Shown here one piece after another: positions 61,550 through 64,000 of a DNA stretch of 64,000 nt. The DNA lies in NCBI RefSeq assembly GCF_051020765.1, contig NC_134935.1, positions 3,907,579 through 3,971,578 of the forward strand. Reading direction: 5' to 3'. The notes under the pieces are model-generated. The model was not told the origin of the DNA. It searched no databases and worked only from the letters and a program-made list of their open reading frames with translations. The position numbers were made by a program, and so were the translations under genes. Origin of the DNA: Lasioglossum baleicum (Eukaryota; Arthropoda; Insecta; Hymenoptera; Halictidae). Each line of letters begins with the position of its first letter. The first letter of the stretch is position 1.

Positions 61550-63555
61550 GTTCAACGCGATGATACACGCTTGGCATATTGCGTTTTTTAATTGCATATC
61601 ATTACTTTCGTCGACTTCTTATTTTCATACTTAACAGGAGTTTGCATTTAACAGAATAGAATATTGTAGGTACGAAGGCTATTAGCCGAAATAAATGCCG
61701 ACAGTACAGTGAACGCGCGTCAAGTGCCTCGCCGACAAAATAGAGCGCGTAAGTTTCGAGTATCGCGTTCGAGCTTCGGAACCGCGCAGCGATATTATCA
61801 TTTCCTTCAACCCATTATAGGGATAAGACAATTTGCGAGTGCGCAAAGTGAATGTCGTCGAACACTTCGCGGCGGCGCGGCGCGGCGCGGTGCGGCGTTG
61901 TATGCGTCTATCGCTGCTGTGTACGTAGCTTAACGCCCACAATATCACGTTGCCGGGCGACCTGCCGCTCTAGGAGGAAAATTTAATTTCAGCTGACAAC
62001 ATCCTGTTTCGCTACACACTGTGCTCAGCATTCTACGAAATCGCATGCGAGACGATACCGACTCGCTGTAGCTGTAAGCGCGCCCGTACCGTCCATCGAT
62101 GATGACTCCGGGTTACATGGAAACCCTCTCGATCGATATCCGTTTTTCCGTTCAATTTTATTTTTCTTTTACCCGTTCAGACGAAAATCAAGCAATTCCC
62201 AATTCAACGAAATTCCTTCGTTTTTTCTGGTCCTTTCATCTGGTCTCGTCCGCGCGAGCAATTTTATCTACAATTAAATCTGCTCCTGCTTGTTCTTCGT
62301 TTGATCGCTGGAACGCTTTATTGAAATGACAACATTAAAATATTCGGTTACGTTCGTTATTACTTTTTATTTGTTACCAAAGTACAGAATTATATTCGAT
62401 CGCGGCAGAACCTCGCTTGTTGCACGAATCCGGATCGAAAATACATGCAAAAATCGAGATTGAGCAAGGATAAAGATAAAGGTAACCAATCGCGCGATCT
62501 GTTTTTCCACTTCCCGAATACGTATTTCTCCACTCCTTCAGCTGTTCGGGATGTTATGTAGCCGCCACAATTCCCACCGCGAATTCTAGAACTTGTAACA
62601 ACTCGTGGTGGGCATAGCTGGTATTCATCGAACGAGGATTTCGTGGTATGAACGAAGTTGCAACTAGCGAGGTTCTCCTGTATTTTTATAATTTGTGGCT
62701 GCAGATGGCTTCTTTTCAATCACGTTCGTGTACATACATACATATGGAATTGAAGATAGGAACGATTGTAAGTACATTCGAGCGGTTGCTCTTTTAAGGG
62801 TTGGTAATCGGTAAAAATGTTAGGTGATCAGTAAAAATAGTGGTTCGTTCGGGTATGGATGCGGTGCGGCCGAAACGCGGCGAGTTTCGGCGTTTTCCAA
62901 CGACGTGACACCACCACTATGATCTCCGACAAAAGCCACAACACGGCCTGTGCATACAAACGTTCCATGAGCGAACCTCGCCGTGAGCGAACCCGGGCCG
63001 GATCCGAATGCGTACAACTCGCACGAGTGGAAAATACCTCAGAAGCTGAAGATGGCTACAACCACTATTTGTTCTAGTCTAGTCTCCCTCGCATCGCGTA
63101 GCCACCCAATTTCCCCTGGCATATCTCTGTCTCCCTCCTGTTCCTCCTGTGGCGCGTCCGTCTCGATCTTTCTACGGCAGCGTTTATACCTTGTCCTGTT
63201 CCAACACGCTTTGTCTCACCCCTCCGTCTTTCCGTCTAACCCCCTTGAGTAACCCAGGCTCGGTGCACGACCCTTTCCTCATTTCCTCCTTCCCCGGCGG
63301 CGCGGCGTTCTACTACCACCACCGTTGCTCCTGCTTTCGCCCTCCCTCCTCGGTCCACACCAGCATGGTCCATCATCCTCTGGTTACTCTTTCCAGGCAA
63401 GCTTCTCCGGCAAGCTTGAACCTCCACCCCGGGTTCCCTTTCCTCCGTCCACCCTCGTGCCTCCACCCCCGTATAGACCCGTCAACCTCCGGCAACCCTC
63501 CTCTTTCTGTGCGTGCTCTGTTCCGTTCGTTACGTCCCCACTCGTTCTCTACTAG
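61550..63555. other. Intergenic, becoming CpG- and pyrimidine-rich
   Basis: (CGCGG)n repeats are at 61869-61892 and 63297-63308. From about 63.06 kb the sequence is C/T-rich with Pro/Ser-type codons in several frames. No gene was recognised with confidence. Confidence 0.4.
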
Positions 63556-63816
63556 TTTCGTGCGTCTATTTATCCACCTAGCGGTATGATATTACACCCC
63601 GGGGCACACTTCGGCATACCCCCACGCGGTGGTCCCGGCGTCGGTGGCGTCGGTGGCGTCGGTGGCGTCGGTGGCGGCGTCTACGGCACCCCTCGGCCCC
63701 GAGCCACGCCCAATCGTAGCCCACCGAACACCTTCTCTGTACCAGCCAGTCCATTGGCCCAGGCTGACTTTGCGTCATCGCCACCCCGGCACTTGCACCG
63801 CGTGTTTCACGGATGA
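63556..63816 (+). CDS. Candidate Gly/Pro-rich exon (uncertain)
   Basis: A frame opens directly after a pyrimidine-rich stretch ending in TAG, which could be a splice acceptor. It runs 86 codons to TGA at 63814-63816. The peptide includes MILHPGAHFGIPPRGG, a run of VGG repeats, then NRSPPNTFSVPASPLAQADF, which reads like disordered protein. The VGG run is encoded by a 9-bp tandem repeat (63637-63679). Other frames are also open here, and no domain is recognised, so this may be GC-rich non-coding DNA. Confidence 0.2.
   Translation, partial: FRASIYPPSGMILHPGAHFGIPPRGGPGVGGVGGVGGVGGGVYGTPRPRATPNRSPPNTFSVPASPLAQADFASSPPRHLHRVFHG
63637..63679 (+). repeat. 9-bp tandem repeat (GGCGTCGGT)n
   Basis: About four and a half perfect units. 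Confidence 0.8.
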
Positions 63817-64000
63817 GGGTACGTGTGCCCGCCGCGACTCGACTCGACTCTCTGTCGGCTGATTGCGGGGGCAATGGGGTGGTAGCGCACGGACGACAGA
63901 GACCGACACCCGGCGAAAGAAGCGGAAAGAAAAGGAACAACCCGGAACGATCGAGAGAGCGAGCGAGAGAGAGAGACTCGCATTCTGGCCCCTACCCTCC

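Overview
The window reads as insect nuclear DNA. A hymenopteran (bee, ant or wasp) is my best guess, from the CpG-rich intergenic DNA, short phase-conserved introns and the form of the Disabled N-terminus, but the sequence alone cannot prove this. It is gene-poor: three recognisable protein-coding genes, one weak candidate gene and one weak candidate exon. The rest is intergenic DNA carrying many small DNA transposons, most of them non-autonomous.

Region by region: (1) 186-2549, minus strand: the last five coding exons of a cueball-like gene (LDL-receptor class B propeller, EGF modules, one membrane span). Its signal-peptide exon was not found. Two of its introns carry small transposons. (2) 3.2-12.1 kb: intergenic DNA with a 692-bp palindromic Tc1/mariner element, a 1.3-kb fold-back element and an 81-bp mariner palindrome. 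(3) 12101-21125, plus strand: a complete disabled (Dab) gene in seven coding exons encoding 1706 aa, with a PTB domain and a very long last exon. A 108-aa ORF of unknown status lies antisense in its first intron. (4) 22.3-34.7 kb: intergenic, with a TAA-flanked MITE and a long fold-back element. (5) 34747-35883, plus strand: an intronless forkhead gene of the FoxD class with a C-terminal Groucho-binding (eh1) motif. (6) 36-63.5 kb: a gene desert with a nested transposon complex at 42.3-46.1 kb, a TTAA-flanked MITE, a complete short Helitron, a fold-back element at 54.7 kb and a hAT element at 60.1-61.5 kb with a mariner palindrome inside it. (7) 63.1-64.0 kb: CpG- and proline-codon-rich sequence with one weak candidate exon.

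The three genes do not form a functional unit. Cueball is a membrane glycoprotein, Dab is an endocytic/Abl-pathway adaptor and FoxD is a developmental transcriptional regulator. The most informative content beyond the genes is the transposon record. At least nine insertions can be read with their target-site duplications or matching termini, including two nested cases that give relative ages. CpG-containing pentanucleotide repeats also recur across the window.
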